The notes: a model not told the origin generated them from the letters alone. DNA of 64,000 nucleotides from Sitta carolinensis (GCA_032173965.1 JAVUNC010000004.1:23103001-23167000); one strand, 5' to 3'. Numbered from the stretch's first letter, positions 49,301 through 63,188 are shown. Numbers and translations are program-made.

Positions 49301-51440
49301 TCTTTAGCTTCATTCTCCTGAGCTACAGGGACCTGCCATAGTGGTGGAGTTGGGGTGAATGCTGTGAAGGCTGATCTTGTGATACTCTGTCTGTTCTTAT
49401 GTTACGTGACTGTGCTCATTTACTTGAGAAGTGCAAATCTATTTATGAGCATTAAAATGTGACACCAGATCTATCTTTGGTGTTACGGTGTGTGTCCCTG
49501 ACCAAACAGACCAATAGTAACTTCGTTTGCCCAAGTTGACAAATCAAACAAGAAAAAATTGGTTCAGTATTTTTCCAGTTTACTGCAGCTGATTAGTAAT
49601 TTGATGATAGAGGAATACCTCAATTCTGGGTTTCTCTCATCAAATTTGACCTAGCTGAGCTCACAGAGAATGATGACTTGCCTATTACATGCAAGTCTTC
49701 CATCTACTCATACCAAACAGTGTTTGCCCTTCCTGGAATGGGTGGTTGTCAGAATACAACTGTACTTCAGCCTGCTTAAGTCTTCTGTTTCCCTTTAATA
49801 GTGTCAGATCTTGAAAACGGTCTTATATGTGGAGTGTGGAGATAACATGAGGCTCTCTGTTGCGCAGCTGAAGAAATATTTTTTCTGTTTGTGCCTCTTT
49901 CTGTCTGGAACTGTTAAACTGCTTGTGGGATGGTCCCAATACCACGTCACAGCCAAGCTCAGTGAGCTGGGGAATTTTGTTCATAATTTTGGTCCTCTGC
50001 CAGTTACAGCAGCAGAACTGAGTGTTAGAGCTGGCTACTTCACCTTGGGAGGGAACCACAGATGATAAAGTTAAGACAGAATATTTAGTATGCAGTTACT
50101 GCATCATTGGCTTTCTGTTCCTTTCACTGCAGCTTTTGAAGAACAACTCAAAAGTCACATCAAACACCACTAGCTAAGCAGCCGTCTCTCCACACCATGA
50201 AAAGCAAAGGCTGAAAGCACTTTGCATGACCACCTCTTCTGCCCGTTTCCTCCTAACCCCTCACAATTTATTCCTGTCTCTGCCATGGACACAGCTCTCC
50301 ACCACCCCTGTTTCTACAATGTACTGTATCTTTTCATGAGATCAGGTATTTGAAAGCAGCTCAGCTCTTAGGAGTTTTAATCTTACTGTCACCTTTCCGT
50401 TAAGAGCATGTAAAACCATAAATAGACAGAAGTTGTCTGACAAGACCTAATACCACTTGTCGTGGTGAACAGAAAAGAGTATTACCAAGTTATGGAGTCA
50501 GTTAGAAAACCCATAAAAACAATGTAGCTTAAACCTGAAATTCCGTTATTTGGAAGCTAATTTTGTTGTTTTCCAGACTTCATTGTATCAGTAGTTAATA
50601 GTTGGTGCTTGTTGGTTTACATCTCTTTCTCTGTAGGTAAAACAAGATGGTGGTGGTTTAAGAGGAAAATGATAGGGCAAATTTATCTTTATGTGTACTG
50701 TTACTGAAGTTCTATGATAAATAGTGTGCAACAAGTTATAAAATTAATCTCTTCCAGGACATAGTTTAACTTTTAATAATAATTTTCAATAAAAATGCTT
50801 TTGTAAAATTCTCTGCCTTGTGAAGATTTTGGGTTACTTATTTAATTATTATCTTGGTATATAACTTCTTTATTAAAAGTTTGGTTCTCTAATGAAGTAC
50901 ATGGAAGTTTTCAAGACCTACACTAGTTAATTTTGTGCTTTTCATAAATTTTTATATGTAGAAGTATGATACTTGCATTCCCAATATTTGCATTAGTTAT
51001 TATTTAAGAGCAGGCACATAGAGTTGAGAACATTGACCTGTAAGTACTTGTATGTGAGTAACTTCAGTACTGTGATTTTCCCTTGATGCATGAATGAAAA
51101 GCTGCATGTCAGTGTTATCCGGAAGAAATGCCCTGGGGTCACTTCTAATGCCATCTTCTGGTTAATTATTTAGCACCTTTGGGCAAGACACTTCAAGTGT
51201 CTTATGCATTGGAGTTTTTTTATATCTGATTTTTATTTAAACAGTTTTTTTGAATTAAAATATATGCAGATGTGAAATAATTTTACATGTTTTTGTGATA
51301 GGAGAAAAAGTCTTGTAGGCAATTTGCAGCATGAGTCATAAAGGTGACTTGTCATTGTCTCTTGTTTGTTCTTCTATCAGCTATTCTGCATTAAAGTACT
51401 TAAATATTTAATGCTTTCCTTTTTTTTTTTTCTCTGATAG
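46344..51440 (+). other. AGPAT5: AGPAT5 intron 3
   Basis: About 5.1 kb and AT-rich, with a GTGAGC donor and an acceptor with a long T run ending TCTCTGATAG. It contains an A18 plus (CA)n tract at 47425-47450. No exon or repeat body was recognised. The 49811-50065 open frames on both strands look like chance. Confidence 0.9.
47425..47450. repeat. Poly(A) run with short (CA)n
   Basis: 18 A followed by four CA units. Confidence 0.8.
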
Positions 51441-51530
51441 CATGGAGGAGTCTATGTAAAAAGAAGTGCCAAATTCAATGAGAAAGAAATGAGAGAGAAG
51501 TTGCGGGCCCAGATGAAAGCTGAGACTCCA
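51441..51530 (+). CDS. AGPAT5: AGPAT5 coding exon 4 (residues 136-165)
   Basis: 90 nt, phase 0 at both ends, reading HGGVYVKRSAKFNEKEMREK then LRAQMKAETP. GGVYVKR is acyltransferase motif II, in which the arginine contributes to binding the glycerol-3-phosphate headgroup in this family. The second half (LRAQMKAETP) is the least conserved part compared with human AGPAT5. The donor is CCA|GTAAGC. The frame continues open after the donor for some codons but loses all similarity. Confidence 0.95.
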
Positions 51531-54365
51531 GTAAGCTTATACCTTCCTTCTCATTTCTTTGACTTTTTTAATGGCAAAGGCTTGTTGGAGAAAAGAGCCA
51601 TGCCCGATATCCACAAACTACTAAGATGGTAATCATGGATTTGTTTTCTTTCTGTGTTTTTACAGTTACTTTCTGTGATTAGAGTGTTACCTCTAATTAA
51701 ACTGAGGAAAATTTGACTGAATCTTTAAGATTGACAAGAACTTCATGATCCTCTCTGCAGAGGACAAGGGATGTGGCCTTAGAACATGAACTATAGTACA
51801 TTCCTTGAGAAATCACGATTTCAAAAGAGAAACCCTCTGTTTCAAAAGAGCATTTTCACTACTGTGTGCTTGTCAGAGACTGATACGCTCAACTTCTAAA
51901 AGTCAAGAACCTTTCCTACCAAATATTAATTAGTCATCACAATGATCAATCATTTTTAATGGCAGTGACATCTTAGAATTGAATAACTTTGTCTGCTGTG
52001 CCTGGAGGAGGGAAAAAAAAACCCAAAACAAACTCTTGATAATTTTCTATTTGAAGAATGACTGTTACTGCCAAGTGACTTTTCTCATGACTCCCTGTAT
52101 GGTTTGTGGCTCAGTGGTTAGAATTGCTGTGCTTTGCTTCCATTACTTGCTGTGCATTAAATTTTTTTCTTCCTTTTTGGCCAAGCTAAAAAACAAACAA
52201 AAAAAAAACAAGTAAGCAAGCCTTGATATATAACAGTTAAACTTCGATTTTGTTTAAAATCGTGTTATTAGGACTTAGACTCCCCATATTGTCAAAACTT
52301 TTATAAGCTGAAACTTGGGTAAAAAGAGTTCATGGGTTGTTTTGACATTCATAGTAGTTTGGGTTTTTTTTCTTATTTGGAGATAGTGAGTTTATATTTG
52401 TGCATGTATCTGTGTTGAAAAAGTAAATTGACCTTGTACTTACTAAGAGGCATAAATGAGTAAAATGTCTCTATTTCAGACTGTGTTCAAGCTTATTTTG
52501 TCTTCAACTAAGATTTAACATGATTTTTTTTTTCTGTTTAATGAAGTAAAGAAAGTTCCAATTGTTAGCATATAAGGTAGGCCAGAAATACATTACAACA
52601 ACTAAACAGTATCTAATCAACGATGTCCATGGAGAAGGTGGTCATGGTCAGTGGTGGCAACCTACGCCCCCCTTACCAGGGAAAATCCTGGGATGTAAAG
52701 AGGTTGTGTTGCCTCATTTTTTGCCATAAGTCAGCGGTAAACATTCTACTTGGTGTAAAACTTGTGGTGTAATGGAATAAGCAAAGGCTGCTGGTAGGAT
52801 GTATGAAACATACTTGTAGTCATCCCTCTAAGCGATTCTGCCCCTACAGAGTGCTGGTTTTAGTTAGTCTTGATGAAATAAGCCAGCAGGGGGTTTTTCC
52901 TGCATAGGCCCATGGATTTCTTGCTAGCTATAGAGACTCTGCTTGAGTGTGGCTTTCTTGCTTCCCTCTGCACACCCTAAAAAGGAGGGGTTTGTTGTTA
53001 TTATGAGGTTTTCAATGTGATAAGAGTCTTATTTCAAAGTTTGTGTTAAATTAATCTCCTTTAGAAAAATGTGTATTTTACTTTTAATACAATCTTGTGA
53101 AGATGTGCCTAGAAACTCATCTGGTTATGTCCTTGGAAACCTGCAAATGGTGTTCAACCTTGCTGCAGTGTGTCATTTTAGCACAGTTGGAATGTAAGGA
53201 GAGGTTTAAGCATAAAGATACGACTTTAAAGATAACTTATCTTTATCTTTTCTTTGAAGATATAACTGATGTCGGTTCTGTTTTCCATGTGGTTAGTAAG
53301 TAAAATAAATCTAGAAGTCTTTGTGGAATCATTTTTCTTCTCCCTCCTGAGTTGTGTGTAGATTGAAAGCCTATACCTAACCTATCAAAACTAATGCCTA
53401 ATAAATATGGGACCACTTAGGAACACTTGATTTTTGCTGAAGTGTAGCTCTCTGGGAGTTTGGTGGTGTTGGAAATGAGCCCAGAATCTGGATGTGCATA
53501 CCAGGCAGTTGTTACCATTTGCCTCATATTATCAGATGTTGCAGTATAGAAGAGAAATAAGAGTAACTGCTGCAGAAATTAATTGTTTAAAATCTCTCAG
53601 TCAAAACATATAGGGAGTGACACTTAAATTTACGAAACCAAAGTTGTTAAAAGCCTGTTTATTGAGGCAAATATTCTTATCTGCAGGGGTAAAAGACACA
53701 GACCATTTGAGGGAAATGTCATTTGAGGGAAAACTAAACTTTTTATATCCCACTTTATCTGAGAATTTAAATGTAGATGCTATTAAATGGCCTTTAACCT
53801 ACAGTTACTACTGTGAGGAGAACATGATAACCTGTGTCCTTATTGCATTATTCATGCAGTTCTGCAACTTAGCATGACATTTACAAGCAACCGTATTGCA
53901 TTTAAAATGAAGATATTTTGATCAAGTATGTCCTAAACTCATCAGCTTCATGCAAAAGTAACTAATCTATGACTCTGGAATTTTCATGTGCTATATGCTA
54001 CAGCTCAGGGTGGGCTTTCCTCAGTTTAGTGGGCAGCTGGTGTAGCTTAGTCATTCTCTGTGTGCATGGTAGAGTTCTTTCTCTAATGTAGTGCTAGAGA
54101 TGAGCTGGCCTTTCAGCAGCTCAGGAAAGATTTATATACCAATAAAAAAGAGATGGACAGGAATCTGTGTTAAGGGACACGTTGTTATTTACATTTTCTC
54201 TCCACATACAATTTAAACAAAAGAATCCAGACGATTAATGTTCACTGTCTGGAGCCATCCCTTTTCCCATTAAGAAATTGAAGATGAGATGTGTAGGAAG
54301 ACAGAATCGGTCTTTTGTTCTCTTTAGCATAGCAAGCTCTTCATTCCTTCACTGGACGTTTTGCC

Positions 54366-54387
54366 TTTTTTTTTTTTTTTTTTTTTT
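54366..54387. repeat. Poly(T) run, 22 nt
   Basis: Uninterrupted T run in AGPAT5 intron 4. Confidence 0.85.
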
Positions 54388-57209
54388 AATTATGACAATT
54401 AAATTGGAGCTAAAACCGATAGGCAAAGTGAGGCTCCTCTTGGCTTCATACATGCACAGTATAGCTTGATTAGTGCTCTGGTATGTCACCTTTTGTGTGA
54501 TTCTCCTTTCTCACCTTGTCTTATGACTTCTACCCACCTGTCTGCTATAAACAGCCCCTTTTCCTCCCCTCAGGTCTGCAGCTGGTCCATGCTTCTTCGG
54601 AGATGCAGCACCGAAGTGTCAGACACAAAACTGATACCAGACTGAAACACTGTTGCACCTGTGTTTTTTTAATGGGGATCTTGAACTAATATATTTTCCT
54701 ACTTATTTCTGGAAGTCAGTTTGCTTTTCAAACTCTCGTTGAATTATGCACTTAAATGGTGCATTATTGGGACTTTTGTTGATAAAATTCACTCAAGATG
54801 ATGCAATTTGGTTTAAAATTCAATAAAATTTGACTGATTGCTAACAAATTGCAATCTTATGTCTTCTTGTGAGAGCAGAGACTGTGTCACAGTGTTTAAA
54901 GAACACTTTTGTGTTGATGGTGTTTTAATGTAAGCCATAGATGAATGTAAGCCAAATGAATGGGTATCCAGCTGCTACTTGCTGTGCTTAATCTGCTTGA
55001 TTTATAAAGAAAGCTAACTCTTCTGAACAGCAAACTATTCAATTTGATAACTGAAAATGTCATTTCTATTTTTTTATCATGCATCGAGAGCTGGAAATCT
55101 GCATTCTGAGATATGGGATTTAACCCTGTAGAACCAATATTTAGCTGAACTGTGTGTTTAACTATGTGTTTTGGGTTTGTCATTCATTCAGTCACAGAAT
55201 AAATCATTGTCACATGAAGAAATGTCAATCAAACAATAAAAACATACAGGGTACGGATACATTAATAAAACTGCTATGAGGCTTAATGTAATAATTTTGT
55301 GATATAATTACTAATTTGCAAATCCCTGATATTTGTAAATCATGAATGTCCTTGCCTGCTTTTCTGACATGTCTTTTGTTCTAATTATACCAGATAATAT
55401 ATACCATATCCTTTTCAGTTATTGATCTGAGTGGTAATGTTTCTCATCCAGTTCACTAGAAGCTTACTTTCTAGGCAGTGGTCTAAATGGATGCAGATAT
55501 GAATCTGTCTAGCTGTCAGGATACAATAGTAGTAATAGTTAAATAGTTAAAATTAAGAAAGTGCATTGTTTAAGACAGTTTTGAATTTCATAAATTGATT
55601 TTATTTTTTCCCTTTGTCGCATGAGAAAGCACAGTAAATGCAAGCTACTTTTAGTCAGTAATTACCACTTCTTGATGCCCTATGTTCTTCTGCAGAGTAA
55701 CATCTGCTCACTCCAGGATGTTCTCCAAAGCCCTTGGCCAACTTATGTTTCTGTATGTTTATGGTTGTCCTGTATTCCAGACTCTTGTGTTGCTTCACTG
55801 CTTTCCCCTGCTCCACCCATACCACCTCAATTTGTGCCCCTCTGATCTATCTCAGGGACTTCTTCAGCTGCCCTATCCCCTCTCTGGAAGCACAGCCCCC
55901 CTTAGTGCCACTGCTGTTTCTTTTTGCCTGTGAGACCTTGACAGTGCTGGGGAGATGAAGCATTGCTGGCTGGGAGAATGCAGTTATTATCTTCCATTCA
56001 TTTCATTTGTGGGTTGTGGCAAGTGCACCAACATTGCACTGGGGACTCTTCAGGTAGCCCCTGATTGACAAAATGTGAAAGACTTGCATATTTTTTTGAT
56101 TTTCTGGCTCCAAAAAGAATCAGTTGGATTCTACTAAATAAATCCTGATCCTCTCCTTAAAGCTTTCAAATTGATGAGAGATACCAAGTTTATTGATACC
56201 CGCCCATTCCACAGAAGGAATGAAAGTACCACGTACCTGAGCACAGGGACCTATCATTTGGGTTAAAATTGGTGTCTCAATTAATCAGGGACTATGGTAA
56301 TCCAAAACTATCTCTGCCATTTTGAACACGAGCACTATATTTTGCAGCAATCAAGTGTGTAACTTTTATATAGCTAATTGCCCTAATTGAAAAATCGGTA
56401 TAAAAAATGGCCTAAACTGCAGCTTGTGTTTCTAGGCAATTAAAATGTTTCTACAAGGTCTTATTCCAAGTTCATGGGAGCTTATTTAATTATTAAAATC
56501 TTAGAGATGATTTGTAGTTCTTACAGTCTTTGGAAATAGTGTTTAAGTACTTAATTTCTGCTGCCCATGGTGGGAGAAAAGCCAGTCATACAAGTAGTTC
56601 TGGTAGGCCAAACTGTACTGGCAGGATATCTTTGTTGTATGCAGGACTATGTGAGTATAAGTAGGTCATCTATTTACATTCATGAATTCTACTGTTAAAG
56701 CAGTCCTAATAAGCTATATAGTAGGTTGTTATATGCTGAATTTAAAGCAAAGGCCACTTCTCTGTCTTGTTGGTATGCTTTCAACTCAGAGATATTCAAA
56801 TTCTGGTCAACAAACCTGTTTTGCTGCTCGTGTTTTAGAGGTTTACTAGAATAATAAAATATAATTTCAGTCCCTGGTTTGTATTACACGCAGAGGACTG
56901 GATTATGTAGATACTGTTCCCTGTTGTGTAATCAGCTTTTGGGGGTGATTGTCCGCTTTGAAGAGCAGTAACAATGTTGCCTGCTTGTAAGTGCTGATCT
57001 CTGTACCAAGAATGGTGTTCCTGTCCTGTGTGCTTCACTTCCTTTACTCTGACCTGTTACAGACACTGTATTACCCTTTAGAGCTGAGCAATGCTGTCTT
57101 TAATGGGGGTTGAGGAGTGGAACTGGAACACCTCTTGAAGGACCATTTTAAGCATCCAAATTACAAGATTTGCACATAAGCACATTTATGGAAAGGGGGA
57201 AAAAAAATT

Positions 57210-57225
57210 AAAAAAAAAAAAAAAA
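57210..57225. repeat. Poly(A) run, 16 nt
   Basis: A run preceded by A8-TT, in AGPAT5 intron 4. Confidence 0.8.
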
Positions 57226-58250
57226 GGCATCTAGATTTGATTATTATGTCCTTTCCAGCTACCTCTGAAAAGTTTTACTTAGTCACTTAAATATCTCAAC
57301 ATACTTCATAGATGAAATGTATAGATGAATGGGGGAAGTGTGGACTATATCTGGGTCTAAGGATTCCTGTACTTGTCCCTGTAGTTACGCTACTGTTATA
57401 TATGAAAAAGTAAGAACCTTGACTCTTAAACCCATTTTCTTTCTTCCCTCACCTCCAAATCTATACACATCTTGGATTTTTGTTGGTCCTTGAACATTCC
57501 TGGGTTTCACCTGCCTCTGCTGTCTGCCAGTTTCCCGCAAAGAAACTGTGACAAGTACAGTCTTTCTCCTAGCTCTCTTTACTCTCCTGACACTGGGTTT
57601 GCTATGTTTATTTTATTTTTTTTCCCCGTCAGGTTTTAGGCTATGTATTCAGTTCTCCTTTTTCTTGATCTCCAGCTGGCTTCTCTGGTTGGCACATTTC
57701 CTAGATTTCTTCCCACCTCTGCATTTTAGTGCATCTTTCAACCTTCCTCCCTGTGGGTGATTCTGGAGAGGTCATTTGCTGGGGCTTGTCTTCTGGCATA
57801 CAGCCCTTTCTGTAGCTGTTATGCATCATTAAGTGCAAATCCCAGCGCACTATGATGTTATGTGGACCAGAGGCAAAGTTGCATTCCTGTGTGTCTCTTT
57901 TTGAGTTTGTATTTAACTTTGCATCTTTATGTGATGTGCACTCCCAATTATCAAAGTCTGTCTAATCACTGATAATATTCCTTGGACTGTTTTGTAAATC
58001 CATTATCTTGTTTTCTTTCAAGTGTTTCTTGAGGCTGCTTTCTGCAAAGTCACTAAATTAGGTGTTGACAGTAGGCATTTTACTATGAATGTGTCATGCT
58101 CAATTCCATAGCAGTTATCATTTGTGGCCATAGTTGCTTCTGCAGATGAGCCCTCAGTATGAAATTTTCACTGTTTAAGTTTTGCATCAGCTTTTTTTGT
58201 AGGAGATTATGCAAGACAGACACAAAACCCTAAACCCCTCTGTTCTGTTT

Positions 58251-58265
58251 AAAAAAAAAAAAAAA
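58251..58265. repeat. Poly(A) run, 15 nt
   Basis: A run in AGPAT5 intron 4. Confidence 0.8.
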
Positions 58266-58425
58266 GGAAAATTGTCAAATTTGACGGCTCCTATTTGGGT
58301 ACATAATTTTACAGTCAGATATGCAGATACTTAGACAACCTTTACCTGTGTAGTGATTTGAGAACCCATAGATAGTTTGATAGGTGCTGAACAGGCAAGC
58401 AAATGAATTTACTTGGGAAAACTAA

Positions 58426-58465
58426 CATGCATGCATGCTAGATCTAACATTGCAGACATGCATGC
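58426..58465. repeat. CATGC repeat pair
   Basis: CATGCATGCATGC at 58426-58438 and CATGCATGC at 58457-58465. Both are self-complementary alternating purine-pyrimidine blocks, with TCTAACAT between them. Confidence 0.7.
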
Positions 58466-59031
58466 TTAAAGGAATGTGACTTTAAAGTTCAAATTATGGT
58501 AAACTGTGAATTTGAGTTCCTAATATATTTAATATCCAGTTCAGTGAGAGATATAGACACACGTAAGACCTAGCATCATTTCAATTAACAGTATTTCTAA
58601 TAATGAATGAATTACTGTATATTTCATTATAAGGAAATACTAGGGGCAAGATCACTATTAAAAAAAATTTATCACTTTGTGATGTATTTGTCTGTCTTTT
58701 CAAAATCTCTTAAAACTGATACTCTTGTTGGTATCAGCTGCTCCTTACCTGCTGACTTCTGTTGACACATGCTATCTTTCTTCCTAAATCACATGGAGTA
58801 TTTTCTATGGTGTATTTTCAAAAGAAATTATTTTGAACCTTGAACAGTAAGTTTCTTAGAGCTACAAATTTTTAGCTCAAGTATTCTGATTTTGTTTTGA
58901 TCCTTATAGTAGTCAGTAGTGCAAGCTAAATACAATAAGGACCTATAAAGTGTTGATAATTACTGTTAAAACCGCTCTGTTTACATTCATTATAAGAACT
59001 TGTCTGTTTTGTTTCTTTTTTAATTCCACAG

Positions 59032-59122
59032 ATGTATTTAGTGATTTTTCCAGAGGGGACTCGTTACAATCCAGAAATACCAAAAGTCATTGCGGATAGT
59101 CAATCATTTGCTGAAAAGGAAG
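59032..59122 (+). CDS. AGPAT5: AGPAT5 coding exon 5 (residues 166-195 plus one base)
   Basis: 91 nt, reading MYLVIFPEGTRYNPEIPKVI then ADSQSFAEKE and the first base of a Gly codon. FPEGTR (171-176) is acyltransferase motif III, whose Glu and Arg help bind the phosphate of the acceptor. The donor is GAAG|GTAAGC, phase 1. In human AGPAT5 the next residues begin with GLAVLKH. I looked for that exon to the end of the window and did not find it, so the gene is cut by the window and not visibly broken. Confidence 0.96.
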
Positions 59123-60469
59123 GTAAGCAAAAAAAAATTTGAAAGAATTATTTTGTTACAGTGCTGACATATATTATATAAAATTGTTGCATAATATGAA
59201 GATCATCTCACCTTAACTGGACTTTTAAATCTGCATGATTGATATTTAAAGGTTTAGAATAGTATAAACTACTGTTTCTCATACAGAGTAAAATTAAAAT
59301 CATGCATATACAGACATTTCATGCATTTCACAATGTACAATAGTAACAGTTCTCCAGAAGTCTTGCTATAGTTTCTACCTATAACTGTATATTTACTTAT
59401 TTTCTTGCTCCTCGAGGTTGTAAGAATTGCCTACAATGAATCAGGGCACCAGTCTATCTAAGTTGATCCTGTCGCTCCAATTACAGTTGTCAGTCAATAT
59501 AAAGAATATTTTGCATAGAACTTGTTGAACCTTAAAAGAAAGTCTTCCATCATTTCACTTTTAATTAGTGTTAGTACTCCTATGGCATTTTGGTTTTGTT
59601 CCTCTCACCTTACAGTCTCACTGTTCCTTGGTTGAACTTTATTCTGGAGTTGCTTTGATTGTTGCCATTGTCTCTATAACCACAGATGGAATTACTGCAT
59701 CTTTGGAAAGGCTTGCAAAAATTCCAAGAGTCCCAAGATTTTTCATATTTTCTCACATCATATGCACTAAACATTAAATCCAACAGTTCAGTGAACATGT
59801 TTCCTGATTTTGTTTTTTCCTGTTGACCAAGAGTGAAATAATTCACTCTAAAAGTAAACAAAAAATAACAAATAGGTCTGGTAAATTCATCTCTGTGACA
59901 CACTGAAATGAATTCACAAGTCTGTGAATCAGCCTGTTGATATAATCAAGCTATTAAGTATTGTTAACTCTTGCCCAAAAGGATATATGCATTTCTTCTC
60001 CTTGGGAAGAATGGAATTTGTTTGCGTGTATGAGCAGGAGAGCTGAAGTCATAATGTATTTGTTCATCGCTTCAGTTTCCTGTCGGAAATGAAAGTCAAG
60101 TGTTTCATTTAGGTTGGTGGTTCTTTGAGAGTTCAGAGGGAGGGGGGTGTTTGTTAGGTTTTTTTTTTCCTTACCTTCTTTTTCAGGGAAAGGCTCTCAC
60201 TGTTTTACTATTATTTTATTTCACCTTTTAGTTATATCTCTGCAGTCTGCAAAACAGTAAAACACTGCTTTTGTGCTTTCAGAGCACCTGCTTGTTTCTT
60301 CTACTGTTTTTCTCTCCAGTACTGGTCTATTCTTATTTTGCAAGGATTACTCCTTTTAAAAACTCAAATAATTATTAAATGGGAAGTATCTCCAATTCTG
60401 TTGCAGAATTCTCTTGATCTCCTTCTCCCCACTGCTAAATTCTTTTGCTGTTGGCCTGTGCTCCACTTA

Positions 60470-60860
60470 TTTTGTGGGGAGAATGGGAAGCAGTCTGTGC
60501 TCCCTTGGGGCCCTGCTTCCTGCATGTCGACACAGAAACAGATACTCAGGGGAACTGGAGCATCGTGCAAGTGTGTTGAGGAGCAGGGGCTGACCCTGAG
60601 AGCTGAACCAGGCTCTTCAGAAGGCTGAGCCTCGAGCACATCCCGGTACGCTGCGAGCTGTGGGGATGGGGAGCCCCGCGTGGCTGCTGGCAGGATGCGA
60701 TTCCAGCTCCCCAGGGTCCCGCGCTGCTGCTGTGGGATGCTGCTGGCCCTGGCTGGCGGCTTGTCCTCAGCAGCCCCGGTGTCCCCGCAGTGCTGGCTGG
60801 GTGCCGGGGCTGCAGCCACGGCCGCGGGCAGGCTGAGCGATGGCCGCGCTCCCTAGAGCG
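60470..60860. other. GC-rich patch in AGPAT5 intron 5
   Basis: About 400 bp with raised GC and many CpGs in an otherwise AT-rich intron. Frames are open on both strands (60364-60819 minus, 151 codons). A 53-codon plus-strand frame at 60695-60856 starts MRFQLPRVP and then has a hydrophobic LLALAGGLSSA stretch that resembles a signal peptide. I recognise no protein. It may be an intragenic CpG island or GC-rich repeat. Confidence 0.35.
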
Positions 60861-61273
60861 CTGGGACGGGCACTGCTGGGCTCCCTCAAAAACACCCCTT
60901 GCCAGCCTTGTCCAAAAGATCTGCCACGCTTCTTTCCTCCCACGGTTTTAGGAAGGGCAGTAACACACAGTAGTTCTGCCAGCCATAGTAACAAGGAGGA
61001 CATACCGTAACCTGTGGTTTAAATAAAGTTGCACTTCATTCTTTGTGGGGATATAATGAAGTCTAATAATTTAGTCTTGTCATCTTAATGTATTTGTTAC
61101 AGAGCACAGTGCTTCAGTGTGGGCCTTACTGACATGTAGGGGAATTCATTTGTTTGTTTTGTACCTTGAAATAAATTTTCCTCTACATTTTGGCTCAATT
61201 TTATGTTGAGAAAATGCTGCAAATGTAATATTGGGAAAAGTGGTTTAATTAAGAAGAATTAAACTAGAAACCT

Positions 61274-61678
61274 ATGCTAGAACCAGAGCTATTACCCCCA
61301 AAGATAACAAAGCTATTGCTAGAGCACAAGCATAACTCAATGTTCCTGATGCTGTCTGAAATACTGGTTTTGACATTCATGAGTGTATATGTTTTAGTAG
61401 TTTTGCAGAGAGGAAGTATAAAAGGGTTTTTGTGGGATTTTACTTTTACTCTTTGTGAGCTGCATCCTGTTCTAGAGAAGCTTCATTGGTTTAGGCGGAG
61501 TTCTTGGGCTGAGCTTAATTATCTGCTCTTAGTGGGACCATCTCATATCTTGATGTTCTTTTTAAGTTTTGCATACAGTTACTGGCGCTTTGCAGTTGGT
61601 CCTAGGACCAGTTCAACAAAAAGAAATTTAAAATCCATTTTTAAAAAGCTGCTATTGACATACAATGAAGTATTGTGA
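61274..61678 (+). other. 134-codon open frame of unknown origin
   Basis: Unusually long for such AT-rich DNA. It starts MLEPELLPPKITKLLLEHK, has a hydrophobic stretch at about residues 23-45 and another near 85-105. At 61421 there is TATAAAAGGG. No domain is recognised. The TATA-like box in a repeat-poor intron raises the possibility of an old LTR or other decayed element, but I found no matching ends. Confidence 0.25.
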
Positions 61679-63188
61679 CATAGCTGATTTCAACTATAAT
61701 GTCTTCACTCACTGATACGAATATTTAAATAAATGTTTAACTGTCTATGAAAAGGATGGAAGGGTATCAAGCAGCAAAAAAATTTAAGTTTTAGATAGCC
61801 CTTGATAGAGAGCCAACATTTAAAAATACCAATTATAATTCACATTACATTTCATTTTGCCATAGGGCTTGGGTTCTGCATAAAATCTTGATTTCTAGAA
61901 CAGATGAACAGATGGTTTTCTTCTTTATGAAACAAGCAAATATAACACACAGGGTGGGTCCATTGTAAATTCTGTCCACTGAATTGTATTCAGTGAGAGT
62001 GAGCAACAGAAGGTTCGTTACTACCAGGAATACTGATTTTGTAGTGATGAACTGAGAGTGTTGTCACCTAAGGGCAATGCTAGTACCTCTGAAAACTGAA
62101 GGATTACTCACACCTTTTACAAATGGCAGAAGATTCCCCTCAGATCAGCCTCTTACCTGGGATAGAAGGTAAACTTAAAATATGTTTGTTTGATTGTAGT
62201 TGGAAAGAAATTTGTTGGCATTTAAAAATGATGTCTCTAAAACTCAGCTGTTTGGTTATTTGTAGTAGGATTAATGCAGTAGTTAATCATAGAACAAGTT
62301 AAGTTTTGTGGAGTTAAGAAAATTAATCCAGCTACAACAAGCCACATGTTGCCAGAATATCAGATGTAGATGTGTGTTAGGTTTTCTCATTTTTGGTGGA
62401 GGCTTCCAAGCTAAGGCGCTTGTGAGCCATGTAGATGGATTTGAGCCCAATACACCTCGTTGTCCTCTCCTGGCACAAAGCAGGTGCCTGGGTGAGATGA
62501 CTCCAGCAATTGCTACCAGGATGCAGTCTCCCCCTGTGTTTCAGTATGGCTAGTGACTCCTGTGTTTCTAATGGTACATCTTGCAATATTCCCATAATCA
62601 AATATTTCTTCCTCTGCTCTCTCTCAAAGAACTAAGAATATAATGGCATGGGTTATGCCCCTTGTCTTCTGAGCTTTTGCATTCCAATTTCCAGTATTTA
62701 AGTATACTGTCAGTAGTCGAGTTTGCTTTTGTTTTACAGTATATGGGAGTAGAAAGCCAACATGGTTCCTGTCTTCAAAGTCTAATGGAGTTGTTCAGTC
62801 AGCTTACATATTGGTAATACCTTTGAGGCTCTGTACCATGGGTTTAGGCATCTTAAAAGTGCAGGACTTCTTCCCCACTAGTCAGTGAGCTTGAGTTGCT
62901 GAGTCTAGTCTTAATATGTAGGTGGCACTCATATTTTCATATGGATTTAGCTAACCTTGTCATTGTAATAGAAGTGATAATTTTTATTTGATCTGTTTAA
63001 TTTAAACTGTAAATCTTTTGATCCTGGGTCTTTTTAATGATACTGGACTACGGAGAAAAATATTTATATACCCCACAAAATACATGATGGTTATTTTTTG
63101 TGCCAGCTTCTCATATAAAATTTAATTCATTTGTATGTAGCCAAAATATCTATGTGTAGATTTCTTGTCATTTTGTAGTAGTCAGTCC

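Larger units (their letters stand above)
51531..59031 (+). other. AGPAT5: AGPAT5 intron 4
   Basis: About 7.5 kb and AT-rich, with a GTAAGC donor and an acceptor ending TTTTTAATTCCACAG. It contains a T22 run at 54366-54387, A runs at 57210-57225 and 58251-58265, and ATGC repeats near 58.43 kb. No nested gene was recognised. Confidence 0.9.
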
